Assembly (NCBI RefSeq): GCF_037892605.1
Contig: NZ_JBBKTU010000001.1
Location: forward strand, 434,001-498,000
Length of the DNA: 64,000 nucleotides
Direction: 5' to 3'
Source of the DNA: Lacibacter sp. H407
GTDB taxonomy: Bacteria; Bacteroidota; Bacteroidia; Chitinophagales; Chitinophagaceae
Shown: one piece after another, positions 53,320-62,694 of the stretch
Layout: every line of letters begins with the position of its first letter
How positions within the stretch are numbered: position 1 is the first letter of the stretch
Program-made: the position numbers and the translations under genes
Notes under the pieces: model-generated
The model's input: the letters and a program-made list of their open reading frames with translations, nothing else
Database searches by the model: none
Told to the model about the DNA's origin: nothing

Positions 53320-54699
53320 ATGCTTTTGAAAACCATTGTCCACACGTTCGCTTCGTTACTTCTCTGCTCGTTGCTTTCGGCACAGCAAAATCCTTTTTAT
53401 AATTTTCAAACCGATGATACAATTCTGAAAAAGAATTGGGTACAATCTGTACAAAACGTAAAAAAATCCTGGCTGGCGCAAGTAACACCATCATTGAAAA
53501 AAGATTATGAAGAGATCTATAAAACACATTTCGAACAGATTGAAAAAACAATCACAGGTAAAAGTTGCATTACAGCTAAAGAACCATATTCGTACCTGCA
53601 ACGGGTATTGAGTAAAATCATTCAAGCGAATCCAGTACTGAAAGCCGATGAGCTTCGCTTATTTTTCACACGTGACTGGTGGCCGAACGCCTACAGCATG
53701 GGCGATGGTTCGATTGCCATCAATGCAGGGCTTGTGATACATCTGCAGAACGAAGCAGAACTCGCATTTGTGTTGTGTCATGAATTGGCGCACTATTATC
53801 GGTCACATACACGTCAGTCGGTTGATCAATACGTTACAGTAACCAACAGTCCTGAATTCCAAAAGAAACTCAAGGAGCTTTCGAAAAAACAATATGGTGT
53901 AAATGCAGAGCTTGAAAAACTCAGTCTCAATTTGATTTTCAACAGCAGGCATCACGGTCGCACAAGGGAAACAGAAGCTGATATGCAGGCTTTCAGCTTT
54001 TTTAAGAATACAGGATATGATGCAAACGGCATTGTATCGTTATTGCAATTACTTGATACGGTTGATAAAGCAACTGTTTTTCCGAAGCTCAACGTACAAA
54101 CAATACTCAACTTCGAAAACTATCCGTTTAAAAAGAAATGGATACAGGACGAGTCGGTAATCTTCAGTAAAATAAATATGCAGACTGCTGAAGAACAAGC
54201 AAAAGAGATAGACTCGTTCAAAACACATCCAGATATCCCTCAACGTATTGCTGCATTGAAAGACTCAGTTGCTTCACAAACAACCGGTAAGGATTTTCTG
54301 GTTGATGAAAATTATTTTCAGAAACTGAAAGAAGAGCTTTTACTTGAAATGATTGAACATACGTATCAGTCGGATAATGTAAGCCGAAACATCTATTATA
54401 ACTTGCTTTTATTACAACAGCAGAAACAAACAAATCTTGCTGCATATTTAATCGCAAGAGATTTGAATAAGCTGTACGAACAACAAAAAAATCACAAGGC
54501 AGGTTTACTACTTGATACGGAGAACAAATTCTATTCAGATGATTACAATCAGCTCCTTCGCTTTCTCAACCGCATACGACTTAATGAAATGGCGCAAGTA
54601 ACCCGGAGTTTCTGCAACCGTTACTTATTGCCGCTAAAAGAACTTCAACCGGTAGCAGAACAAATAAACATAGCCGAAAAAAACAATAATCAACATTAA
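53320..54699 (+). CDS. Exported M48 family metallopeptidase
   Basis: The 459-residue protein has a signal peptide (1-21, LLCSLLSAQ). The zinc motif HELAH is at residues 154-158, and the third ligand Glu is in RETEADMQAFSFF. The C-terminal part (about 260-459) is helical and carries no further catalytic motif, as in BepA-like periplasmic proteases that handle outer-membrane proteins. The next gene starts 13 bp downstream on the same strand, so the two are co-transcribed. Two GCATTTGAT words 15 bp apart lie upstream and could be a regulator site. Confidence 0.9.
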   Translation: MLLKTIVHTFASLLLCSLLSAQQNPFYNFQTDDTILKKNWVQSVQNVKKSWLAQVTPSLKKDYEEIYKTHFEQIEKTITGKSCITAKEPYSYLQRVLSKIIQANPVLKADELRLFFTRDWWPNAYSMGDGSIAINAGLVIHLQNEAELAFVLCHELAHYYRSHTRQSVDQYVTVTNSPEFQKKLKELSKKQYGVNAELEKLSLNLIFNSRHHGRTRETEADMQAFSFFKNTGYDANGIVSLLQLLDTVDKATVFPKLNVQTILNFENYPFKKKWIQDESVIFSKINMQTAEEQAKEIDSFKTHPDIPQRIAALKDSVASQTTGKDFLVDENYFQKLKEELLLEMIEHTYQSDNVSRNIYYNLLLLQQQKQTNLAAYLIARDLNKLYEQQKNHKAGLLLDTENKFYSDDYNQLLRFLNRIRLNEMAQVTRSFCNRYLLPLKELQPVAEQINIAEKNNNQH

Positions 54700-54712
54700 A
54701 AAAATCTCAGAA

Positions 54713-56269
54713 ATGAAAAGACTAACAGTTTTAATTATGCTTATGAGCTTTATTGCAAGCACGCAAGCACAAAAGTTAAGTATCGCCAATATCCAGAAGT
54801 CAAGCGTACTGCGCAACTCCGATGCCATTAAAGAAGGCAGCGAGGTGAAAGGTTATTATTTCTTTTATGTAAGTGATAAGATCGACCGTAAAACCAACGA
54901 GTACACATTACAGATCATGGATCAAAACCTGAACAAATTAAAAGAAGTAAAATTCCAGGACTCGAAAAACGTCACTATCATTGAATCGTCGTTTAACGGA
55001 ACTGATCTTGTGTTTTTATTTTATAATTCTGACGCCAATATTCTCGACTATCAGGTTTACGGTGCGGATGGTACAAAGAAATTCTCCTACACTAAAAGTA
55101 TTTCAAAAAAAGATGAAGCTTACTTAAGAATGAACTATTTAATGGATGATGAGGACAGTAATTTTAAAGGATTATATCCGGTAGAGGGCAAAGGATTTAT
55201 TTCAAATGTCCCCAGTCGTGATAATAAAGATTTTACATTTCAGATTAGCTACGTAGGCACTGCTGCAAAAAAACAATGGACCTATGTTCCGGCGATGGAT
55301 GGCAAAATGTTTGTGGGTGATTACCTTGGTACCCATAAGAATGTGGTATATGTTGAAATGCTGAAATACTCCAGCAGAATGGATCGCAATCCCGACTCCT
55401 ATATACTGGGCCTGTCACTTGAAAACGGGAAACTGCTGTTTCAAAAATCAACCAACGAAGGGAAATACAATTTCTACCCAATCAGTATGTCCGTTTTAAA
55501 TGATGGTAAAGCTTATTTGTACGGAGAGTATTTTGATAAAGGTGGCAATGTAATGAAAGATAAATCAAAAGGGTTTGCATTTATAGGTATTGACGAATCA
55601 GGAAAAACGCTGAGTGAAAAATATTCTTCCTGGGCTCTTGATCTTGGCAAACATCTTGGGGTAAGTGGTAGTGGTAAGATTGATGACTTTGGGTTTATGT
55701 TCCTGCATAATATGATACAAACAGAAGATGGCAGCATTTATGCAATTGGCGAAGGTTATAAAAAAGCTGCAAGCGCACTTGGAATTGCCTCAACTATACT
55801 TGTAGGTGCTGCGGGCGGTGGTACAAGTGTGAGCACAGTTAAACTGAAAGTAACCGATATGCTTGTTATTAAGTTTGATCCTGATTTTACTGTTAAAGAA
55901 GCGTCAATCTATAAGAAAAGTGATAACGATGTTCAACTTGCGGGCGGTTCTGAATTTATGAGCACCCAAATGTTAGGGAAAGCTGTAAAATATGGCTATG
56001 GTGCTTTTGATTATGCTTACACACAGGTAAATAGAGATCGTAGTTCATTCTCTGTTTGCTACAGTGATTATGAGCGTGGCAAAGGTTACAAAGGAACCAC
56101 CTTCAACTCCATAACATACAGCGATGGCAAACTTACTCAGGATAAGATCCAAACAAAATCAGACGCCACAAGATCAATTGTATTACCAGCCCGCCAGGGA
56201 CAAGTATTGATTATGGATTATTATAAAAAAGATAAGAAACTGGATTTGCATTTTGAAAAGCTGAATTAA
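54713..56269 (+). CDS. Exported DUF6770-like protein
   Basis: This 518-residue protein has a signal peptide (1-19, ASTQAQ). A long beta-rich region follows, consistent with a propeller-like fold, with repeats like YYFFYVSDKIDRKTNEYTLQ, FQISYVGTAAKKQW and VYVEMLKYSSRMDR. Near residues 355-380 is a Gly/Ala-rich helix (ASTILVGAAGGGTSVS). It fits my memory of DUF6770 in size and in the opening LSIANIQKSSVLR; that assignment is tentative. It is expressed behind the M48 peptidase gene, perhaps as a partner. It ends at a bidirectional terminator. Confidence 0.72.
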   Translation: MKRLTVLIMLMSFIASTQAQKLSIANIQKSSVLRNSDAIKEGSEVKGYYFFYVSDKIDRKTNEYTLQIMDQNLNKLKEVKFQDSKNVTIIESSFNGTDLVFLFYNSDANILDYQVYGADGTKKFSYTKSISKKDEAYLRMNYLMDDEDSNFKGLYPVEGKGFISNVPSRDNKDFTFQISYVGTAAKKQWTYVPAMDGKMFVGDYLGTHKNVVYVEMLKYSSRMDRNPDSYILGLSLENGKLLFQKSTNEGKYNFYPISMSVLNDGKAYLYGEYFDKGGNVMKDKSKGFAFIGIDESGKTLSEKYSSWALDLGKHLGVSGSGKIDDFGFMFLHNMIQTEDGSIYAIGEGYKKAASALGIASTILVGAAGGGTSVSTVKLKVTDMLVIKFDPDFTVKEASIYKKSDNDVQLAGGSEFMSTQMLGKAVKYGYGAFDYAYTQVNRDRSSFSVCYSDYERGKGYKGTTFNSITYSDGKLTQDKIQTKSDATRSIVLPARQGQVLIMDYYKKDKKLDLHFEKLN

Positions 56270-56295
56270 GTTTCGACTATCGATCAGAAAATAAA

Positions 56296-56320
56296 AAAAG
56301 GAGCAATGCTCCTTTTCTTT
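56296..56320. terminator. Bidirectional terminator between convergent genes
   Basis: A 9-bp stem (AAAAGGAGC / GCTCCTTTT) with a 3-base loop has A-rich sequence on the left and CTTTATTT on the right. It serves the DUF6770-like gene (+) and the M28 peptidase gene (-). Confidence 0.85.
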
Positions 56321-56343
56321 ATTTATATGAATGTTTTCTGTTA

Positions 56344-57630
56344 TTATCTCAACTCTTCCACTTTCACTCTTGTTGGTGAATCTTTCCCACTCACAATACT
56401 TCTTGCACTCAATGCAATGGACTTAATGATCATGGTCATATTATCAAGATCAAGTGTTTCCACTTCATCCGACACTTTGTGATAGTTTGGTTCACTATCC
56501 ATTTTTGATGTAGAAATGGTATGTGCAGGAACGCCCAGGCGTGCAAGCGTTGCATTATCGGAACGATAGAATAAATTCTGATCAGTATACGGATCGGGAT
56601 AAAATGCAAATCCTGTTCCTTCCAGGTTCTTCTGCATAATTGCACCCATATCTGTTTTTTCGAAACCGGTAATATATGCAGAGTTTTTACCCCACTTACT
56701 TTCTGTACCAATCATTTCAATATTGAACATGGCAGCCACTTTTGCCGGATCAAATTGTTTTGAAAAATATTGTGCACCATAACCACCCGATTCTTCTGCA
56801 GTAAAGGCAGCAAAGATGATGGTGCGTTCGTTGTTGTTTAATGCTTTGTAATATTTTGCCAGCAGAATAACAGCGGTAGTTCCTGCGGCATCGTCATTTG
56901 CACCATTAAAGATCGAATCACCATCAACCGGCTTGCCAATACCGATATGATCGTAGTGCCCGGAGAAGATCACATACTCATCCTTTTCACTTTTTCCGGG
57001 AATAATTCCTACAACATTCGACAACTTTTGTTCTGTAATTTCATGCTGTGCTTCAATACTGTAAGTTGATGGATCAACAGCAGTTAAAACAAACACAACA
57101 CTGTTCTTCATCGGAAACATGCCACGCTTGAACCCGGTCAAACGTCCAAAATTCTTACTGTATGAAGTGTCAACTAAAACAATGTAATTTTTTCCAGACC
57201 TGATATACTTCTGAGCTTCTGAAAACAGGTTGACTCCTGCTGCAAGTTTTACTTTTTCATAACCCGATTGTTCATTGATCGTTACACTGGCTGCAGTTGT
57301 AATTACAACAACATTCTTTGGATCAACTGATTGCTGATCGAAGCTGCAAGTCAATCCTTTGAACCGTGGAGTAAGAATCGTAAACTCCTGGCGGTATGTG
57401 CCACTGCTGTTCCATGTTTCTAAACCGGCTGCTTTAAATTCGGCAGCAATAAAATCAGCTGCTTTATCGATCTCAGGTGAAAATACTCTCCTGCCTTTCA
57501 TTTCATCGGATGCAAGTACACGCTCAATCCGTTCCACTTCCTTTGCATTGATAATGTTGTCAACTTTCGTTTGTGCAAATAAAAACGTGGCTATTGCGGT
57601 CAATAACCACGTTGCAAAAAATTTCTTCAT
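56344..57630 (-). CDS. Exported M28 family aminopeptidase
   Basis: The 428-residue protein has a signal peptide (1-19, TFLFAQ). The M28 zinc-binding core is visible: SGHYDHIG, then NGANDDAAG (bridging Asp), TAEESGGYG (catalytic Glu pair), an IEMIGTESKW segment, and a late HTISTSKMD with the last ligand region. An insert of about 100 residues between the N-terminal helix and the core resembles a PA domain. It lies 29 bp downstream of a LytTR response regulator, possibly in one operon, and might be co-regulated. Confidence 0.92.
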   Translation of the reverse strand: MKKFFATWLLTAIATFLFAQTKVDNIINAKEVERIERVLASDEMKGRRVFSPEIDKAADFIAAEFKAAGLETWNSSGTYRQEFTILTPRFKGLTCSFDQQSVDPKNVVVITTAASVTINEQSGYEKVKLAAGVNLFSEAQKYIRSGKNYIVLVDTSYSKNFGRLTGFKRGMFPMKNSVVFVLTAVDPSTYSIEAQHEITEQKLSNVVGIIPGKSEKDEYVIFSGHYDHIGIGKPVDGDSIFNGANDDAAGTTAVILLAKYYKALNNNERTIIFAAFTAEESGGYGAQYFSKQFDPAKVAAMFNIEMIGTESKWGKNSAYITGFEKTDMGAIMQKNLEGTGFAFYPDPYTDQNLFYRSDNATLARLGVPAHTISTSKMDSEPNYHKVSDEVETLDLDNMTMIIKSIALSARSIVSGKDSPTRVKVEELR

Positions 57631-57659
57631 TGATAAGGTATTACTTTAAAATGTTTCGA

Positions 57660-58397
57660 TTATAAACTCATCATTTCTTTAAACTTCACAGCTTGTCTGC
57701 GACTCACTTCAATTTTATCGCCACCATGAATTTCCAATAACAAACCGCCGTTGAAATAAGGTTCTACTTTTTCAATCATGCGGAGATTCACAATGTGTTT
57801 GCGGTTTGCACGAAAGAATATTTTTTCATCTAGTCGCTCTTCCAATGCATTCAGTGATTTTAAGATGAGCGGTTTGTTGGGACCAAAATAAACTTTCGCA
57901 TAGTTGCCCACACTTTCAAACAAACGGATATCGCTCAGCTTTACAAACCAGCAGCGTTCGCCATCTTTCACAAACACCTGATCGTTCTCACTCAACATGC
58001 TGCGGTTTACCGACAGTGGTTCACCATCAACCGTTGTTTCTTTTTCTTCCTCGTCGAGTTTGTGCAATGCATCTGCCAAACGCTTGGGTTCGATCGGCTT
58101 CAGCAAATAATCCAATGCATTTACTTCAAATGCACGCAAGGCATATTCGTCATACGCAGTGGTGAAGATCACTTCGGGTGTACGATCCAGTTCACTCAAC
58201 AGATCAAAGCCTGTTTTGCCGGGCATTTGAATATCTAAGAAAATCAGATCGGGGTTCAATGCTTCGATCTTTTGCAGACCTTCATCTACATTCGATGCTT
58301 CATCGATCACTTCTATATCCGGAAATTCAATCAACAGCTTTTTCAGCTCATTTCTGGCCAATCGTTCATCATCAATAATGATTGCTCTTTTATTCAT
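57660..58397 (-). CDS. LytTR-family response regulator
   Basis: This 245-residue regulator has a receiver domain (acidic pair D9-D10, phosphoacceptor D55 in LIFLDIQMPGKTG, Lys in LLKPIEPKRL) and a C-terminal LytTR DNA-binding domain (about 140-243: VFVKDGERCWFVKLSDIRLFE, then FFRANRKHIVNL). It is the expected partner of the LytS-like kinase encoded 43 bp upstream on the same strand. LytTR sites are usually direct repeats; I did not find a candidate. Confidence 0.95.
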   Translation of the reverse strand: MNKRAIIIDDERLARNELKKLLIEFPDIEVIDEASNVDEGLQKIEALNPDLIFLDIQMPGKTGFDLLSELDRTPEVIFTTAYDEYALRAFEVNALDYLLKPIEPKRLADALHKLDEEEKETTVDGEPLSVNRSMLSENDQVFVKDGERCWFVKLSDIRLFESVGNYAKVYFGPNKPLILKSLNALEERLDEKIFFRANRKHIVNLRMIEKVEPYFNGGLLLEIHGGDKIEVSRRQAVKFKEMMSL

Positions 58398-58440
58398 GGA
58401 TGGTTTTATTTATACGAATTAAACGAATAGTTTAAAGTTA

Positions 58441-59496
58441 CTACAATCCCGCAGGCATTACCACTCTGGCTTCCACTTCATTTCCATTTACATCGCTGAT
58501 GGAAAAACCGGCATCATTACCAAACATCAGCTTCAACCGGCTTTGTGTGCTGGAAATACCAAACCCATCCGGATTAAAATCGCCATTCAGCCGGCCTGTA
58601 TTCCGGATCACCAGTTCATGATGATCGTTCACAAACTTTGAGCTGATCTTAATGACACCACCGGTAACATTTTTGCTGATGCCGTGCTTGATCGCATTCT
58701 CTACAAGCGTTTGCAACATCATTGGTGGTACAGGTTGCTCCAACGTATCTTCATCAATATCAAAATTCACTTTCAACCGTTCTTCAAAACGCATTTGTTC
58801 CAATGCCAGGTAATCTTTTACAATGCTCAGTTCTTTTTCAAACGGAACGGTTTCCTGTTTTTCTACCTGCATACTACTGCGCAGGATATTACTCAACTCG
58901 GTAATAGCTGTTCTTGCACGGGTAGGGTTTTCATCGACCAATGCACGGATGCCATTCAACGAATTGAAAATAAAATGCGGATTGATATGTGCTTTGATCG
59001 TTTTGAGTTCCAGCTCCTTCACCACACTCTGCATCTTTAACGCATCGAGTTGCTGTTTACGAAAGCTTTCAACATAATGGTAAATAAAATAAATGAGGTT
59101 CCATACCAGTAAGGTTACAAACGCATTAATGGCCGAACCTACCAGGAGCCTTGTAAAACTGTATTGTTTTTGTTCCGGTGTAAAGAGGTCGAATATATTA
59201 AAAAGCGAAAGCGAAATAAACGGATACAGCATCGAAAAAGCAAGTGTAAGTACAAGGAAATAAACCACCTGCCGTTCAAAAGTTTTATGCAGCAGATTGG
59301 TTTGAATGATTACCCAGCGCATGAAATGGGTAATGATCAACCCCAGCACGGCAATAATGAGGGAACGTATGATGAAGGAAGAAGTGATCTCCCGGTTATA
59401 GGTCCAGGCAAAAAAGAAATTCATGAGCATATTGCCGCCCCAGCCAGCCAGCTGGCACCACCAATAAGCTCCCATTTTACTGATTCCTATACGCAT
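58441..59496 (-). CDS. LytS/YehU-type sensor histidine kinase
   Basis: This 351-residue kinase has four membrane helices (about 10-30, 38-65, 72-95, 112-135) without a periplasmic sensor domain. The His_kinase domain has the phosphoacceptor His in KAHINPHFIFNSLNG, and a HATPase domain carries the N-box ENAIKHG and a G-box variant (DGFGISSTQSRL). It should signal to the LytTR regulator directly downstream. Signals for this class in Bacteroidota are often small metabolites or membrane state; none is evident here. Confidence 0.94.
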   Translation of the reverse strand: MRIGISKMGAYWWCQLAGWGGNMLMNFFFAWTYNREITSSFIIRSLIIAVLGLIITHFMRWVIIQTNLLHKTFERQVVYFLVLTLAFSMLYPFISLSLFNIFDLFTPEQKQYSFTRLLVGSAINAFVTLLVWNLIYFIYHYVESFRKQQLDALKMQSVVKELELKTIKAHINPHFIFNSLNGIRALVDENPTRARTAITELSNILRSSMQVEKQETVPFEKELSIVKDYLALEQMRFEERLKVNFDIDEDTLEQPVPPMMLQTLVENAIKHGISKNVTGGVIKISSKFVNDHHELVIRNTGRLNGDFNPDGFGISSTQSRLKLMFGNDAGFSISDVNGNEVEARVVMPAGL

Positions 59497-59692
59497 AGTA
59501 GCTACAAATCTAACCGTTAAGATATAGGTTTCGCCTGCCTAAAGGTACAAAGGGCGAAAAATTTGGGTAAATGGTCAGGAGCCGAAACAGTTTTTGTGCA
59601 CAAATTCAACCATTTCCTGCTTTGGCTGTTACACAAACATTCCTTTACATTGCTTGTAAGTTTTTTACCTTTACTTAATTATTCAGGAATTT

Positions 59693-61615
59693 ATGGAAAT
59701 AAAACCCGGTTCCCTGCTACAGAAAATTGATTCTCCGGCCGATTTGAAAAAGCTGCCAATGGATCAATTACCACAGGTTTGCGATGAACTTCGCCAGTAT
59801 ATTATTGATGTGGTAAGTGTGCATGGTGGTCATTTTGGTGCCAGCCTTGGTGTGGTGGAATTGTCAACAGCCCTTCACTATGTGTATGATACCCCGTACG
59901 ACCAATTGGTATGGGACGTTGGTCATCAGGCCTACGGACACAAGATATTGACCGGCCGCCGGGATAACTTTCATACGAACCGCAAATACAACGGACTCAG
60001 TGGCTTTCCTAAACGCAGCGAAAGTGAATATGATACATTTGGCGTTGGTCACTCTTCCACGTCGATTTCTGCTGCTTTGGGTATGGCAATGGCCGCCAAG
60101 TTAAAAGGCGAAAACAGAAAATCGATTGCGGTAATTGGCGACGGTGCCATGACGGCAGGCCTGGCGTTTGAAGCCATGAACCATGCCGGTGTGGCCGATA
60201 GTGATGTGCTGATCATTCTGAATGATAACTGCATGAGCATCGACCCGAATGTGGGTGCGTTGAAAGAATATCTCACCGATATTACTACCTCCCCTACTTA
60301 CAATCGTATTAAAGATGATGTGTGGAAGGCGTTGGGCAAACTTCCTGTTGGTAAAACATTTACCCGTGAAATGGCAAGCAAGCTGGAACACAGCATCAAA
60401 GGATTTGTGAACAAGAGCAGTAATTTGTTTGAAGCGTTGAAGCTGCGCTATTTCGGCCCCATCGATGGACATAATATTACCAAGCTGGTTGATACGTTGA
60501 AAGACCTCAAAAATATTCCCGGACCTAAACTGTTGCATATAGTAACTGTTAAAGGAAAAGGATATGAGTTGGCCGAGAAAGATCAAACCAAATGGCATGC
60601 GCCCGGTTTGTTTGATAAAGTAACCGGCGAAATTCAAAAGAAAAAATTCGATACTGTACAGCCTCCCAAATACCAGGATGTGTTTGGACATACCATGATT
60701 GAACTGGCAGAACAAAATGCAAAAATTGTGGGTGTTACACCTGCAATGCCAAGTGGTTCCTCGCTCAAATTCATGATGGACAAAATGCCACACCGTGCAT
60801 TTGATGTGGGCATTTGCGAACAGCATGCCGTTACACTTAGTGCAGGTATGGCAACGCAGGGCATGAAGGTGTACTGTAATATTTATTCATCATTTATGCA
60901 ACGGGCATATGATATGGTGGTGCATGATGTGGCCATTCAAAAACTTCCGGTGATCTTTTGTTTGGATCGTGCAGGATTGGTAGGAGAAGATGGGCCAACA
61001 CATCATGGTTGTTATGATATTGCTTATATGCGTTGTGTACCTAACATGATCGTTGCTGCTCCAATGAATGAAGCGGAGTTGCGTAACATGATGTACACGG
61101 CTCAACTCGATTCACATAAATTACCGATCTCGATTCGTTATCCGAGAGGCGAAGGTGTAATGCCTGAGTGGAGAAACGAAATGAAAGAAATTGAAATCGG
61201 TAAAGGCCGTAAGTTGAAAGATGGAGAAGGCCTTGCAATACTTTCGTTTGGCCATCCCGGCAATTTTGCAGCAAGTGCTATTCGTGAATTAAAGAACGAT
61301 GGCATCAATCCTGCACATTACGATATGCGTTTTGCAAAACCGATCGATGAAGAAATGCTCCATGAAGTATTTGCGAAATTTGATAAGATCGTAACGATTG
61401 AGGATGGAACGGTAGTGGGTGGTTTCGGAAGTGCGGTATTGGAATTTATGGCTGCACATAATTACAAAGCTGAAGTTAAGATCATGGGTATTCCTGACAG
61501 CCTTGTAGAACACGGCACACCGAAACAATTATATGAAGAAATTGGCATTGATGCCAATGGTATTGCAAAAACGGTGAGAGAGATGATGAATGTAAGAGTA
61601 ACAGTAAATGCTTAA
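59693..61615 (+). CDS. dxs: 1-deoxy-D-xylulose-5-phosphate synthase
   Basis: The 640-residue enzyme condenses pyruvate and glyceraldehyde 3-phosphate, the first step of the MEP isoprenoid pathway; its product also feeds pyridoxal (pdxA is in this window) and thiamine synthesis. The thiamine-diphosphate site is GDGAMTAG (D150) with the downstream NDNCMSI. The early HFGASLGVVELS and DVGHQAYGHK hold catalytic His residues. A central DRAGLVGEDGPTHHG transketolase motif and a C-terminal transketolase_C domain complete it. A TACCTTTA near 59666 could be a -7 element, but its upstream spacing is poor. Confidence 0.98.
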   Translation: MEIKPGSLLQKIDSPADLKKLPMDQLPQVCDELRQYIIDVVSVHGGHFGASLGVVELSTALHYVYDTPYDQLVWDVGHQAYGHKILTGRRDNFHTNRKYNGLSGFPKRSESEYDTFGVGHSSTSISAALGMAMAAKLKGENRKSIAVIGDGAMTAGLAFEAMNHAGVADSDVLIILNDNCMSIDPNVGALKEYLTDITTSPTYNRIKDDVWKALGKLPVGKTFTREMASKLEHSIKGFVNKSSNLFEALKLRYFGPIDGHNITKLVDTLKDLKNIPGPKLLHIVTVKGKGYELAEKDQTKWHAPGLFDKVTGEIQKKKFDTVQPPKYQDVFGHTMIELAEQNAKIVGVTPAMPSGSSLKFMMDKMPHRAFDVGICEQHAVTLSAGMATQGMKVYCNIYSSFMQRAYDMVVHDVAIQKLPVIFCLDRAGLVGEDGPTHHGCYDIAYMRCVPNMIVAAPMNEAELRNMMYTAQLDSHKLPISIRYPRGEGVMPEWRNEMKEIEIGKGRKLKDGEGLAILSFGHPGNFAASAIRELKNDGINPAHYDMRFAKPIDEEMLHEVFAKFDKIVTIEDGTVVGGFGSAVLEFMAAHNYKAEVKIMGIPDSLVEHGTPKQLYEEIGIDANGIAKTVREMMNVRVTVNA

Positions 61616-61634
61616 TTGAACTTTGTATAAAAGG

Positions 61635-61667
61635 AAAATCCCATTGCTGAGCAGTGGGATTTTTTTT
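61635..61667 (+). terminator. Intrinsic terminator of dxs
   Basis: A 13-bp stem with one wobble (AAAATCCCATTGC / GCAGTGGGATTTT) and a 3-base loop is followed by a run of T. Its T-run reaches to the stop of the convergent gene at 61669. Confidence 0.9.
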
Positions 61668-61668
61668 A

Positions 61669-62577
61669 TCAATACAGAATATCACAAGACACAAGCATAT
61701 TTAATGGAGACTTAATTTTTGATGGCATCTTATCATAGTCAAAAGGATAAAGAATTCTATCGGCATGAAGCATCCATTTATATCCATTCAAATTCAAAGA
61801 CCTTGTATAAGTGACGGTAGTAGTATTGCTAAATGAACAATAAATGCCTGGACCAACAACAGGTCTTTTTTTTATATTGATCCGTTCCTTGTTTATACTA
61901 TCAGCTATCCACTGAACCCCAACAAAAAACTGGTCATCGCTCAGGAAAATACCTTGGTCTTCAACATCAATGTGCAATACATTGTTTTTTGATGAGTTCT
62001 TTGTTATAACAATATCCTTTTTCATCAACTCGTAAGCGGGCTCTCCAAATTTTCCAACGTTGTAAATATGAATACGAACAGGATTTGCTTCATTAAAACC
62101 AATCCCTTTTATAGAAATACGCTTTAGCTGAAATTGCCCAACGTTATCCGGGACATTGACTCTTGTAGCCATTTCAAATCGCACACAATCATCGGAGTTC
62201 ATGTCAAACCTCTTCTTGCCTTTCGTTAAACCTATGGTCATTGATTGCTTTTTGCCAACAAAAACTTCAGATAACTGAACAGGCAAAGGTTGAAGAAAAA
62301 CAGTAGGCTCCTTTTTTAAATCACTGGTAGCAATTTTCTGATCCCTGTATCCGATACTTGTTATTAATAGCGTATCATCGCCAATAATATCTATTTCAAA
62401 AAAACCGCTACTATCAGCATCGGTAATCAGCTTTGTGTTTTGAAGAAGAATGCTGGCGAATGGAATACCTTTTTTTGAATCAGCATCAACACAAAAACCT
62501 TGTATTCTTTCCAAAGCTTGTACTGCTTTGCTATTAGCAACTAAACTTACAAGTACAAAGCAAAGAAGGTGTTTCAT
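61669..62577 (-). CDS. Exported protein with CarboxypepD_reg-like domain
   Basis: This 302-residue protein has a signal peptide (about 1-18). A CarboxypepD_reg-like beta-sandwich (about 25-100) has the pattern IQGFCVDADSKKGIPFASILL and LLITSIGYRDQKI. A C-terminal region of about 190 residues contains VRIHIYNVGKFGEPAYELM and YKWMLHADRIL, with no known domain. Such proteins are envelope-anchored or periplasmic in Bacteroidota, and lack the TonB barrel seen in receptors. Neighbours are dxs (convergent) and scpA (upstream on the same strand, terminated before it). Confidence 0.78.
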   Translation of the reverse strand: MKHLLCFVLVSLVANSKAVQALERIQGFCVDADSKKGIPFASILLQNTKLITDADSSGFFEIDIIGDDTLLITSIGYRDQKIATSDLKKEPTVFLQPLPVQLSEVFVGKKQSMTIGLTKGKKRFDMNSDDCVRFEMATRVNVPDNVGQFQLKRISIKGIGFNEANPVRIHIYNVGKFGEPAYELMKKDIVITKNSSKNNVLHIDVEDQGIFLSDDQFFVGVQWIADSINKERINIKKRPVVGPGIYCSFSNTTTVTYTRSLNLNGYKWMLHADRILYPFDYDKMPSKIKSPLNMLVSCDILY

Positions 62578-62641
62578 GCAGCCAAAATAATACCTGGATT
62601 GTTAACAAAAACGGAAATGATTTTTCGGCTTACAACAGCAA

Positions 62642-62673
62642 TAAAAAAAGCCTCACCATATCTGATGAGGCTT
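62642..62673 (-). terminator. Intrinsic terminator of scpA
   Basis: An 8-bp stem (AAGCCTCA / TGAGGCTT, 10-base loop) is followed on the minus strand by a run of T (TTTTTTATTG). It begins 22 bp past the scpA stop. Confidence 0.88.
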
Positions 62674-62694
62674 CCGTAATACGTTTTGTAAAAA

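Noticed and set aside
60101-60826. Long open frame (241 codons) antisense to dxs
   Set aside because: It is a shadow of a certain, well-conserved gene; the translation is low-complexity in His/Phe/Cys and has no family pattern.
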